From Chloroflexota bacterium (lineage in GTDB: Bacteria > Chloroflexota > UBA6077 > JACCZL01): a stretch of DNA of 9,047 nucleotides. This document shows, piece by piece, positions 1 through 6,598 of the stretch (its first letter is position 1; every line of letters begins with the position of its first letter). The stretch lies in assembly GCA_020845495.1 (NCBI GenBank), contig JADLFM010000049.1, positions 1-9,047 on the forward strand, given 5' to 3'. The translations under genes were made by a program, and so were the position numbers. The notes beneath the pieces were generated by a model, which was not told the DNA's origin, ran no database searches, and was given only the letters and a program-made list of their open reading frames with translations.

Positions 1-256
1 GAGGGTGGGCGGTACCAGGCGTTGGGTCGTGGACATCGGATTGATGAGCTCCTAACGGTTGGATCGCCGATGAGTGGGGAATGGCGCGATCCGCGACTCC
101 TGACGTCGCGCCGGCCGGCGGCGTTACCTGACCGTTGCCGGCGAGATCAGGAGCGTGGGTATGAGAGTCGAGGCCCCCGAAGCAGCCGGTCAGGACAAGG
201 ACGATGACGCCCGCAACGGCCAGGCGGAAGATGATTCGCGGATGCGCGTGCTCCAA
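1..256 (-). CDS. Partial lipoprotein (N-terminal 85 residues), function unknown
   Basis: This minus-strand reading frame is open from base 1 up to an in-frame stop at 341-343. The only plausible start is TTG at 256-254, with a weak Shine-Dalgarno. The N-terminus is a textbook lipoprotein signal peptide: basic n-region HPRIIFR, hydrophobic stretch LAVAGVIVLVL, and lipobox LTGC with the lipidated cysteine at about residue 25. The product should therefore be anchored on the outer face of the cytoplasmic membrane. The next 60 residues are rich in Gly, Pro, Ala, Ser, Thr and His and look like an unstructured linker; no folded domain is visible before the window ends. The gene lies about 120 bp downstream of the RedY-like gene on the same strand, and the gap holds nothing I can name. 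A solute-binding lipoprotein for the ABC transporter at the other end is possible, but the low-complexity linker is longer than usual for one. The signal peptide is convincing; the exact start is not. Confidence 0.55.
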   Translation of the reverse strand, partial: MEHAHPRIIFRLAVAGVIVLVLTGCFGGLDSHTHAPDLAGNGQVTPPAGATSGVADRAIPHSSAIQPLGAHQSDVHDPTPGTAHP

Positions 257-376
257 CTGTGATGGCTTCGACCGGGTACCCGCGTGCTGTACCGCGGAGC
301 CAGAGACCGAGACGCCGGTCTGTCGCGTGCCTTCACACCCTCAGCGTGACCCGCATCATCGTCGGGCCGCGCTCCT

Positions 377-694
377 TTACCGAGGCGGGATGCGTGTTCC
401 GATCAAGGCTTCGGCTTCGACCAGCGCGCGCAACTCGCGGATAAAGCCATCACGACCCGGCGCCGACAACAGCTGCGAGCGGTATGCTTCGAAGTCGGCG
501 ACGTCGACCGTTTCGACATAGTCGAATTCCGTTGGGCTACCGCTGACAAGTGGTTGGAGGCGGAAGACGGAATAGTCGAGGATGGCGGGCACTGATTTCG
601 CTCGTGGATAATCGACGTCGCGAACGAACGCCTCGTACGCCGTCGCCTCGATCCCGCTCTTGAGTCGGTTGAGGAAGAAAACTCGCGTGCTCAA
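377..694 (-). CDS. RedY/HapK-like small protein (dimeric alpha/beta-barrel type)
   Basis: This 105-aa protein resembles the REDY-like/HapK family, named after small proteins of prodiginine pigment clusters; homologues also occur in catabolic loci and the biochemical role is poorly defined. The family pattern is visible: an N-terminal strand VFFLNRLKSG, then YEAFVRDVDYPRAKSVPAI, then DYVETVDVADFEAYRSQL, giving a beta-alpha-beta-beta-alpha-beta ferredoxin-like layout. The start is TTG at 694-692. It has GGAGG with a 5-nt spacer and overlaps the aminopeptidase stop as TTGA, so translation is coupled. A longer in-frame reading beginning at 823 would overlap the aminopeptidase by 133 bp and lacks family similarity in that extension, so I reject it. 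Function in this locus is unknown; helping a reactive intermediate through the pathway is a guess. There is no signal peptide or membrane segment, so the protein should be cytoplasmic. Confidence 0.8.
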   Translation of the reverse strand: MSTRVFFLNRLKSGIEATAYEAFVRDVDYPRAKSVPAILDYSVFRLQPLVSGSPTEFDYVETVDVADFEAYRSQLLSAPGRDGFIRELRALVEAEALIGTRIPPR

Positions 695-2214
695 CTCTGC
701 CTCCGACTGAGCTTCTGCAAGAAGGCAAAGACCGTCCTCATGCCAATCGATGTAGGTCCTGGCGCAAGGTGCGGCACTTCGTGATCGTTCCAGAACGCAC
801 CACCGATGTCCAAGTGCGCCCACGGAGTCTGCTCAGGGACAAATCGCTTGAGAAAGGCGACGGGCGTGATCGCGCCCGCCACTCGCGCACCATAGACACT
901 TCCGGCACCAACATTCATCACATCGGCAATCGCGCTTTGTACCTGCTCGTCGTGCTCGGGCCAAACCGGCAAGGGCCAGGCCCTCTCGCCCGTGGTCGAT
1001 GCGCATTGGACCAACTCATCAGTCCATGTCGTTGGCTCACCCAACACGGCGAACGCATGATAGCCGAGGGCGACCGTCACCCATGCCGTTAGGGTCGAAA
1101 TCTCCACGATCTGGGTTACGTTCTCTCTTGGCGCGTAGGCGAACGCATCGGCGAGCAATAGCCGACCTTCGGCATCCGTGTTGTCGACTTCGATGGTGGT
1201 TCCGTTCAGCGCCGTGATGACGTCATCCGGACGATACGACGAGCCACTCGGAAGGTTCTCCGCTGCGGGGATCAATCCGATGAGGTTGATGGGTAGTTGA
1301 GCTTCTGCGCAGGCGCGCAGAACCCCGAGGACCGTGGCGGCGCCCGCCATGTCGCCCTTCATGGTCCTCAGTTGACCGCTCCCCTTCAGATTCAGGCCTC
1401 CCGAGTCGAAGGTGATGCCCTTACCGATAAGCGCCGTCCTTTCGGGACCTGAACCTTTTAGATACCGAAGAATGGTGAATGTCGGTGGGTGTGCCGAGCC
1501 CCCGCCGACAGCGAGCACCCCCCCGAAACCTTCTTGCCGCATCTCGGCTTCCGAGAGAACGGCGACCTCGAGGCCATAGGCTTGAGCAAGCTGCTGCGCC
1601 GAATCGGCCAGAGCCGTCGGCGTGAGGATGTTCGGTGGACGACTGATGAGATCACGGATATACCAGTCAGCAGCGCCCAAGATGAGCCCCGTCTGCGCGT
1701 CGGTTGCGTTTCCATGCTCCGATAGGACGACGAGTTCGATCTCGGCAGCCGGACCGGTATCACTCTTGTACAGTGCGCGGTCATACAGGCCACTGACGAA
1801 GCCATCGACAGCTTCTTGGTCGACCCAAGCGTCCCCGTCATCGTTGCCCAACGCCAGTGCGACCTTCCCAGGTGCGCGACCGAGTAGGAATCGGCCAGCA
1901 GTGGCAGCGGCGTTCCGCACCTCGCGCGGCCCGGTCACCTGGGTCCCACCCAAGCCTACGACCACGGCACGGCGTGGGCCAAGGTTGTCCGCGAGGTGGA
2001 GGAGCAAGACGTCTCCGGCCTCGCCACGGAACTCACCACGGTTCAGCGCTGTGGTGATGGCTCCGCTGGTCAAGCGATCGATCGCCGCTGCCGTCCCGGC
2101 CAGCTGTTTTCCCTGAGTTACCGCACATACGACGACGTCGCAATCCAAGCTCGCGATCGGTTCTGCGACCGTGTGGACTGAGTCAACGACATACCGCGCC
2201 CTAGATTCCTTCAT
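691..2214 (-). CDS. pepA: Leucyl aminopeptidase, peptidase family M17
   Basis: Full-length (507 aa) M17 metallo-aminopeptidase, which removes N-terminal residues from peptides using two metal ions and normally forms a cytoplasmic hexamer. The N-terminal macrodomain-like part covers about residues 1-175 and the catalytic domain the rest. All catalytic residues are present: K265 and D270 in GKGITFDSGG, K277, D288 in MKGDMAGAA, and D347, E349 and R351 in the family signature NTDAEGRL. These sit at a constant offset of 5 from the E. coli PepA residues. The sequence diverges from housekeeping PepA at places such as EISTLTAW (usually DIATLTGA), so it may be specialised. It is first in a minus-strand unit with the RedY-like gene. 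ATG at 2214 has no Shine-Dalgarno, while a TGATAT box ends 9 nt upstream, so the mRNA may be nearly leaderless. In this context it may hydrolyse a peptide-like or amide intermediate rather than serve general protein turnover; that is inference. Confidence 0.95.
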   Translation of the reverse strand: MKESRARYVVDSVHTVAEPIASLDCDVVVCAVTQGKQLAGTAAAIDRLTSGAITTALNRGEFRGEAGDVLLLHLADNLGPRRAVVVGLGGTQVTGPREVRNAAATAGRFLLGRAPGKVALALGNDDGDAWVDQEAVDGFVSGLYDRALYKSDTGPAAEIELVVLSEHGNATDAQTGLILGAADWYIRDLISRPPNILTPTALADSAQQLAQAYGLEVAVLSEAEMRQEGFGGVLAVGGGSAHPPTFTILRYLKGSGPERTALIGKGITFDSGGLNLKGSGQLRTMKGDMAGAATVLGVLRACAEAQLPINLIGLIPAAENLPSGSSYRPDDVITALNGTTIEVDNTDAEGRLLLADAFAYAPRENVTQIVEISTLTAWVTVALGYHAFAVLGEPTTWTDELVQCASTTGERAWPLPVWPEHDEQVQSAIADVMNVGAGSVYGARVAGAITPVAFLKRFVPEQTPWAHLDIGGAFWNDHEVPHLAPGPTSIGMRTVFAFLQKLSRRQS

Positions 2215-2291
2215 TCGCGTAGGATATCACACATCACTTATCATTCGTCGCCAACCGATCTGTTGGATCCAGATCTCAGGAAGGAGAGACT
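2215..2291. promoter_or_regulatory. Divergent promoter region between pepA and the aminotransferase operon
   Basis: This 77-bp gap separates two divergently transcribed units and is more AT-rich than its surroundings. On the minus strand TGATAT (2229-2224) is a plausible -10 box 9 nt before the pepA ATG. On the plus strand the aminotransferase has a strong Shine-Dalgarno AAGGAG at 2281-2286, 5 nt before ATG at 2292. The word ATATCACACAT at 2224-2234 recurs with one mismatch in the other divergent gap (6621-6631). No convincing -35 box was found by eye on either strand. Confidence 0.6.
2223..2243. repeat. Three tandem 7-bp repeats ending in ATCA, possible operator
   Basis: The heptamers GATATCA, CACATCA and CTTATCA follow each other without gaps; read on the minus strand they are TGATAAG, TGATGTG and TGATATC. 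They overlap the putative pepA -10 box, where a bound regulator could block or recruit polymerase. The repeats are short and only ATCA is fully conserved, so chance is possible. Confidence 0.35.
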
Positions 2292-3590
2292 ATGAGCGTA
2301 TCGTCGCCAACTTACCTCGAGTCCGAACTGCGACGCTACGAAACGTTCAACCAGCGCTCCCTGGATGCGCATCGCCGCCGGGCGCAGATTCTGCCTGGCG
2401 GTGCAACTCGAAACACCGTGTTCTTCGACCCGTATCCACCGACCATGGTGGGCGGCACCGGCAGCATTGTGACGGATCTCGACGGAAATGAGCGTGTTGA
2501 CTTCCTCAACAACTACACAGCGCTCATCCTTGGCCACGCACATCCCGCCGTGGTTGACGCCGTCACAACTCAGGTTCAGAAGGGATCCGCATTTGGCGCT
2601 CCGACCGAGCTCGAGTCCGAACTTGGTGCGATCATCAAGAGCCGCGTCCCGTCCATCGAGCGCTTGCGCTTCTGCAACTCAGGTACTGAGGCTACGATGC
2701 AGGCAATGCGGGCGGCTCGGGCCTTCACAGGTCGCGATGCGATCGCCATGGTCAATGGTGGGTACCAAGGCACGCATGATTGGGCAATGGCCCCAGGACC
2801 TGGGATCCCCAATGATGTGTCCTCGCACGTCGCTCGGTTCAGCTTCAACGATCTGGACTCGTCCCGGGATGTGATCGAGCGCAATGCCAACCGCTTGGCG
2901 GCCATCATCGTGGAGCCCATCATGGGAGCCGCGGGGATCATCGCGCCCGAGCCCGGCTACTTGGAGTCTTTGCGTGAGTTGACACGCGCGTATGGGATCC
3001 TTCTGATATTCGACGAGATCATGGTCTTTCGCACCGGTTATGGCGGGGCTCAATCGCGCTACGGGGTGGCTCCGGACCTGACGACGCTTGCGAAGATCAT
3101 CGGGGGAGGCTTCCCAGTAGCAGCATGGGGCGGCCGAGCGGACGTCATGGAACTCCTGCGCCCCGGGTCCGGGTCGGTGCAATTGGGCGGTACGTACAAT
3201 GGCAGCCCGGTCGGCCTGGCGGCGGGCATCGCGACGCTGGATCTTCTCCAGAAGGACGACTTCGATGCCCTGAACGGAAGGGGGGAGGCCCTGAGTCAGC
3301 GCCTAAACGCCATCTTCTCTCGGCGTGGCGTGCCGGCGCAGGTGACCTGCGTCGGGTCACTCTTCAACATCCACTGGACTGCTGACCCGATTCGCTGTGC
3401 GGAGGATGCACGCGCCGGTGCCAACTACCAGTTGCGTACACTGTTCATCGCCCTGCTAAACAAGGGTTACTACCTCGCGCCACGCGGGATGGGAAGTCTG
3501 TCGACGGCCATCAGCGAGGGCCAGATCGATGCGCTGTGTGAAGCCGTTGACGACGTGGTCGGCAACATGGCCGTCGATGTGGAGGCTTGA
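2292..3590 (+). CDS. Class III PLP aminotransferase, glutamate-1-semialdehyde aminomutase-like
   Basis: Full-length (432 aa) fold-type I, class III (subgroup II) PLP enzyme, closest by pattern to glutamate-1-semialdehyde 2,1-aminomutase (HemL-like) proteins. Visible marks are ILPGGATRN near residue 34, the phosphate-binding NSGTEAT (S130-G131-T132), the FDEI motif with D241 pairing with the PLP ring nitrogen, and LAKIIGGGFPVAA with K268 as the Schiff-base lysine. It would move or transfer an amino group in the cytoplasm. No tetrapyrrole gene is nearby, and relatives in catabolic and secondary-metabolite clusters act on other amino substrates, so I do not call it hemL. The substrate cannot be read from sequence. 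ATG at 2292 is chosen for its strong Shine-Dalgarno and because the N-terminus aligns with the family. It is first in an operon: its TGA overlaps or abuts the next start (TGATGATG). Confidence 0.93.
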   Translation: MSVSSPTYLESELRRYETFNQRSLDAHRRRAQILPGGATRNTVFFDPYPPTMVGGTGSIVTDLDGNERVDFLNNYTALILGHAHPAVVDAVTTQVQKGSAFGAPTELESELGAIIKSRVPSIERLRFCNSGTEATMQAMRAARAFTGRDAIAMVNGGYQGTHDWAMAPGPGIPNDVSSHVARFSFNDLDSSRDVIERNANRLAAIIVEPIMGAAGIIAPEPGYLESLRELTRAYGILLIFDEIMVFRTGYGGAQSRYGVAPDLTTLAKIIGGGFPVAAWGGRADVMELLRPGSGSVQLGGTYNGSPVGLAAGIATLDLLQKDDFDALNGRGEALSQRLNAIFSRRGVPAQVTCVGSLFNIHWTADPIRCAEDARAGANYQLRTLFIALLNKGYYLAPRGMGSLSTAISEGQIDALCEAVDDVVGNMAVDVEA

Positions 3591-3592
3591 TG

Positions 3593-4561
3593 ATGGTCAC
3601 AGTCGCGGACGCAGTCCGGATCACGGTCGTCGTCGATAACTGGATCGACATGCTTCTGGCCGAGGCGCCTGATGTCGAGAGAACCGGTCTCGTTGAGCAC
3701 TTTGATCCATCGAGACGGCCCGTTCAAGCGGAATTCGGCATCAGCTTTCTCGTCGAGGTGCGTACGGCTCAGCGTTGGCAACGAATCATGTTCGATGCGG
3801 GCTTAAGTCCCACGGTCCTGCTCAACAACTGCCGAGCGCTGGGCATCGATGTTACCCAGATCGACCAGGTCGCCATCAGTCACGGTCATCCTGATCACTA
3901 TGGCGGGGTCTACGGGCTCCTGCGTGCGATCGGGCGGCGCGTGTCGGTCGTCACCCATAGTGACGCGTTCCTGCCGCGATACGCGCTCATGCCTGACGGG
4001 AGAACCTCGGCCAACTACAACGCCTCCCTACGATACGACGAGCTCGAGAAGGCAGGCGCCTCAGTCGTCCTTGCGACGGAAGCAGTGGAACTCGCCACTG
4101 GCACGATCACCAGCGGTGAAATCCCGCGGCGCTCTGCCTTCGAGGGTCCACGCGAACCGAGTGCCTTCCACGCGCCAGGCCTGTATCAGGTCAAGGATGG
4201 CCGGTTCGGGCTGGACGAGGTGATGGACGAAATCGTGCTCATCATCAACGTCAAGCGCGCAGGCCTGGTTGTGCTGACTGGGTGCGGCCATGCAGGAGTC
4301 ATCAACTCGCTGAGCACCGCCGAAGCTCTGACGGGGGTTCAGCAGGTCGCGTTCGTGGCAGGCGGATTCCATCTCGGGTTCCCGACGACACCGGCGGAGA
4401 ACGTCGCCAAGACCGTCGAGGCGCTGCGTGATCTGGATCCTGCGATGGTGATGCCCATGCATTGCTCCGGCGTGGCAGCGGTCGCGGCACTACGATCGGA
4501 GTTGCGGGATGCCTTCTTGCATCCCGCTGTCGGCACGTCTGTACGTATTGGCGAATGGTGA
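3593..4561 (+). CDS. MBL-fold metallohydrolase, COG1237-like
   Basis: This 322-aa metallo-beta-lactamase-fold protein matches the COG1237 type, often annotated as 7,8-dihydropterin-6-yl-methyl-beta-ribofuranosylaminobenzene 5'-phosphate synthase. The metal-binding signature SHGHPDH supplies H97, H99, D101 and H102. GCGHAG supplies H233. GGFHL (H260) and PMHCSG (H290, C291) are the late motifs typical of this subgroup. There is no signal peptide, so it is probably cytoplasmic. A pterin role is doubtful here because no cofactor genes surround it; hydrolysis of an ester, lactone or thioester intermediate is possible. Three starts compete: TTG 3587, ATG 3590 and ATG 3593. I prefer 3593 because GGAGG (3581-3585) then has a 7-nt spacer; ATG 3590 would overlap the upstream stop by one base. 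Either way it is coupled to the aminotransferase. The last codons overlap the lyase start and contain a strong inverted repeat at 4504-4527. Confidence 0.88.
   Translation: MVTVADAVRITVVVDNWIDMLLAEAPDVERTGLVEHFDPSRRPVQAEFGISFLVEVRTAQRWQRIMFDAGLSPTVLLNNCRALGIDVTQIDQVAISHGHPDHYGGVYGLLRAIGRRVSVVTHSDAFLPRYALMPDGRTSANYNASLRYDELEKAGASVVLATEAVELATGTITSGEIPRRSAFEGPREPSAFHAPGLYQVKDGRFGLDEVMDEIVLIINVKRAGLVVLTGCGHAGVINSLSTAEALTGVQQVAFVAGGFHLGFPTTPAENVAKTVEALRDLDPAMVMPMHCSGVAAVAALRSELRDAFLHPAVGTSVRIGEW
4504..4527 (+). other. Perfect 9-bp inverted repeat (RNA hairpin) just upstream of the lyase start
   Basis: The arm GCGGGATGC (4504-4512) and its exact complement GCATCCCGC (4519-4527) are separated by the 6-nt loop CTTCTT. 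The hairpin lies in the last codons of the MBL-fold gene and ends 27 nt before the lyase ATG. No T-run follows, so it is not a standard intrinsic terminator. It could protect an mRNA end or tune lyase translation, whose Shine-Dalgarno is weak. The stem also encodes protein, so chance cannot be excluded. Confidence 0.5.
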
Positions 4562-5445
4562 GTGAGCCGCAGTCCTGGTTGTTCACGCCGGCCGACCGGC
4601 CAAGAGCGCTGCGTTCAGCGTCGGGCCTGAAGGCGTCCGCCCGCATCGTCGATCTCGAGGATGGCACGAGTCAGGATCGGCTTGAGACGGCTCGAGACTC
4701 TCTATCCGATGCCGTCGCGAGCCTCGCTCCGTATCAAGAGGTGTGGGTTCGCCTGCATGGTCCCAGCGAGTCGCCGGAGAGCACCGCCATGGACCTCGAG
4801 GCCGCCGTGGGTCCCACGCTCACTGGCGTCTTGATCCCAAAGGTGTCGGAGCCAGCCGATGTTCAACTGGTGGCGGAGTGGCTAGACGCTTGGGAAGGCG
4901 CAACCGGTGACGTGCACCACCCGGTCCAGATCGGGATCATGGTGGAGACTGCAGCCGCACTCGAGGTCTTGCCACAATTGGCGAGCATGAGGCGGGTCAG
5001 ACGGCTCTTCCTCGGCATGCAGGATCTTCAGGCTGAACTCGGGATGCGAGAGCCATCCGCGACCGCGATGTACATCCGCGCTAGGGTCGTCGTTGTCTCC
5101 GCGGCCAAGGGCCTGGGCCGACCCATCGAGTCGCCCTGGATGAACCTTGCCGACACCGATGGGCTGCGGCGGACTGCGCGAGCTGCTCGTGATCGAGGCT
5201 TTGGAGGGATGCTGTGTGTCCATCCATCCCAGATCGACAGCATCGAGGCTGCCTTTGCGCCAACCCATGACGAGATTCGATGGGCAAGACGGGTCCTACG
5301 TTCGAGGCCCTCGACGGAGGATGCGACGTGGCTGAGCAACGCCCAAGTCATTGATGCGCCGGTGCTCTTACGCGCCCAAGCGATCCTCGATAGCTCTAGG
5401 CAGGGCGCATTCAGCGCACAACGCGGTCCGCGCGAAGACGACTGA
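4555..5445 (+). CDS. CitE-like CoA-ester lyase (HpcH/HpaI aldolase family)
   Basis: This 296-aa TIM-barrel protein belongs to the HpcH/HpaI aldolase/citrate lyase beta-like family, which cleaves or forms C-C bonds in malyl-, citramalyl- or related hydroxyacyl-CoA using Mg2+. Motifs in order: SWLFTPADRP near the start, VDLEDG (D33, E35, D36), VWVRLHGP with R66 for substrate carboxylate and CoA, LIPKV, IMVETA with metal ligand E131, GMQDL with metal ligand D157, and VHPSQI near 222. Length fits stand-alone CitE-like lyases (about 270-300 aa). Reading further upstream to 4462 gives no family similarity, so the start is ATG 4555 or GTG 4558; the latter gives a classic 4-bp GTGA overlap with the MBL gene stop. 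Translation is probably coupled. Its 3' end overlaps the convergent CoA-transferase gene by 35 bp. That gene could make the acyl-CoA this enzyme cuts. Substrate is not known. Confidence 0.9.
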   Translation: MVSEPQSWLFTPADRPRALRSASGLKASARIVDLEDGTSQDRLETARDSLSDAVASLAPYQEVWVRLHGPSESPESTAMDLEAAVGPTLTGVLIPKVSEPADVQLVAEWLDAWEGATGDVHHPVQIGIMVETAAALEVLPQLASMRRVRRLFLGMQDLQAELGMREPSATAMYIRARVVVVSAAKGLGRPIESPWMNLADTDGLRRTARAARDRGFGGMLCVHPSQIDSIEAAFAPTHDEIRWARRVLRSRPSTEDATWLSNAQVIDAPVLLRAQAILDSSRQGAFSAQRGPREDD

Positions 5446-6598
5446 TCGCAGCAGCGTCGTAGCCGGCCTGTGACAACACCCCGTCAGTGTCCTCTCCAAG
5501 CGTGGGTACTCGCGATGGTCGCACGTGTCCAGGCCATCGGATCGCCGGGGCTACCGTCGGCGTTGAGACGCCGCCTGAGCGGGCGACTTCCAGTAGGTCA
5601 CGATGACGCAACTGTGGGTGAGCAAGGAGCTGAGATAGATCGTTTAGACGCCCGTACGCGATTCGGTTGGCTTCCAGCTTGACGAACCACTCAGCCGAGC
5701 CACCGAGTCCGATGGTGCGTTCGATGAGGGCTTCCATCTCATGGCGATTCGCCAGTCGCTGTTCGACGGAACAGAACCGCGGGTCATCGATCAGCTGGGG
5801 CTCCACCAACACACGATCGCAGAACGTACGCCATTCACGTTGATTCTGAATGGCCAAGACCACCCATTCCCCATCCTGCGCCTTGAAGGGCCCGTACGGG
5901 ACGATGAGATTGTGTCGCATGCCTACACGTTCCGGCTGCTCGGCTCCATTCGCGACCGCTGTGAGCGGACCGCCCAGCCAATCGACCATCGCATCGAACA
6001 TCGTGACTTCGATCTGGGCGCCATGCCCCGACCGTGCGCGACGCAACAGGCCCGCCAACACCGCATTCGCGGCATACATGCCGGCGCCGATATCGCAGAC
6101 GGGAAGCCCGACCTTTGCCGGAGCATCGACGGTACCCGTGAGGGCGACGATCCCAGTCTCTCCCTGGACCAGGAGATCGTAGGCCTTCCGATTCCCGAAC
6201 GGCCCATTGTCACCGTAGCCGGAGATCGTGCACGCAACCAAACCTTCAAATGACTGAAGTGAGGCGAGATCGAGGCCCCTGCGGCGCGCCGCATCGGGGG
6301 CCATGTTGTGAACGATCGCATCTGCGGTCGCAATCAGGCGGGAGAGGATATCGTGCCCCGACTCGCTGCCGATATCGACGGCAATGGACTTCTTGCCGCG
6401 GTTGAGCCACACGAAGTAGGACGACAGTCCGCCCGCGGTGGAGTCCCACTGACGGGCGAAGTCTCCACCGAGCGGCTCGATCTTGATCACCTCTGCCCCG
6501 AGGTCCGCTAACATTCGCGTGCAGAGAGGTCCCGCCACGGCCTGCTCGACCGCGACGACGCGGACACCATCCAACGGTGCCATGGACTCTGCACTCAT
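5411..6598 (-). CDS. CaiB/BaiF family (class III) CoA-transferase
   Basis: Full-length (395 aa) family III CoA-transferase, which moves CoA from a donor thioester such as succinyl-CoA to a free carboxylic acid through an aspartyl thioester; members form interlocked dimers. Visible marks are LDGVRVVAVEQAVAGPLCTRMLADLGAEVIKIE-type N-terminal Rossmann sequence (positions 9-41), LNRGKKSIAVD at 65-75, and KAYDLL with D141 as the probable catalytic aspartate. The C-terminal part contains the usual RHEMEALI and HPQLRHRDL segments. ATG 6598 is chosen because AGGAGG lies 10 nt upstream; the in-frame ATG at 6622 has no Shine-Dalgarno and abuts the operator-like palindrome, and ATG 6583 is a weaker alternative. 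It stands alone on the minus strand, convergent with the CitE-like lyase. Pairing with a lyase recalls succinyl-CoA:malate or citramalate CoA-transferases working with malyl- or citramalyl-CoA lyase, but the acid substrate here is unknown. Confidence 0.93.
   Translation of the reverse strand: MSAESMAPLDGVRVVAVEQAVAGPLCTRMLADLGAEVIKIEPLGGDFARQWDSTAGGLSSYFVWLNRGKKSIAVDIGSESGHDILSRLIATADAIVHNMAPDAARRRGLDLASLQSFEGLVACTISGYGDNGPFGNRKAYDLLVQGETGIVALTGTVDAPAKVGLPVCDIGAGMYAANAVLAGLLRRARSGHGAQIEVTMFDAMVDWLGGPLTAVANGAEQPERVGMRHNLIVPYGPFKAQDGEWVVLAIQNQREWRTFCDRVLVEPQLIDDPRFCSVEQRLANRHEMEALIERTIGLGGSAEWFVKLEANRIAYGRLNDLSQLLAHPQLRHRDLLEVARSGGVSTPTVAPAIRWPGHVRPSRVPTLGEDTDGVLSQAGYDAAAISRLRADRVVR

Noticed and set aside
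109..120. Perfect palindrome CGCCGGCCGGCG
   Set aside because: It is low-complexity GC sequence within the Pro/Ala-rich lipoprotein linker codons, expected by chance.
161..262. Short plus-strand frame rich in Asp, Glu and Arg
   Set aside because: It is exactly antisense to the hydrophobic signal-peptide codons of the minus-strand lipoprotein, which explains its composition, and it lacks a convincing Shine-Dalgarno.
204..521. Plus-strand reading frame of 105 codons at the left end
   Set aside because: It lies antisense to the RedY-like gene and lipoprotein signal peptide, has Arg/Ser/Pro-rich shadow composition and no family pattern.
695..823. N-terminal extension of the RedY-like protein
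   Set aside because: It overlaps the conserved end of the aminopeptidase gene and does not resemble the family; TTG 694 has a good Shine-Dalgarno.
2074..2085. Perfect palindrome GCGATCGATCGC
   Set aside because: It lies inside the pepA coding region and consists of overlapping GATC/CGATCG words common in GC-rich genomes; no promoter context.
2292..3590. Assignment of the aminotransferase as heme-pathway hemL
   Set aside because: The motifs fit the wider class III family, and no tetrapyrrole gene is nearby; the operon context is catabolic.
4462..4554. Longer CitE-like frame starting 93 bp earlier
   Set aside because: The extension overlaps conserved MBL codons and has no family similarity; the conserved N-terminus begins just after ATG 4555.
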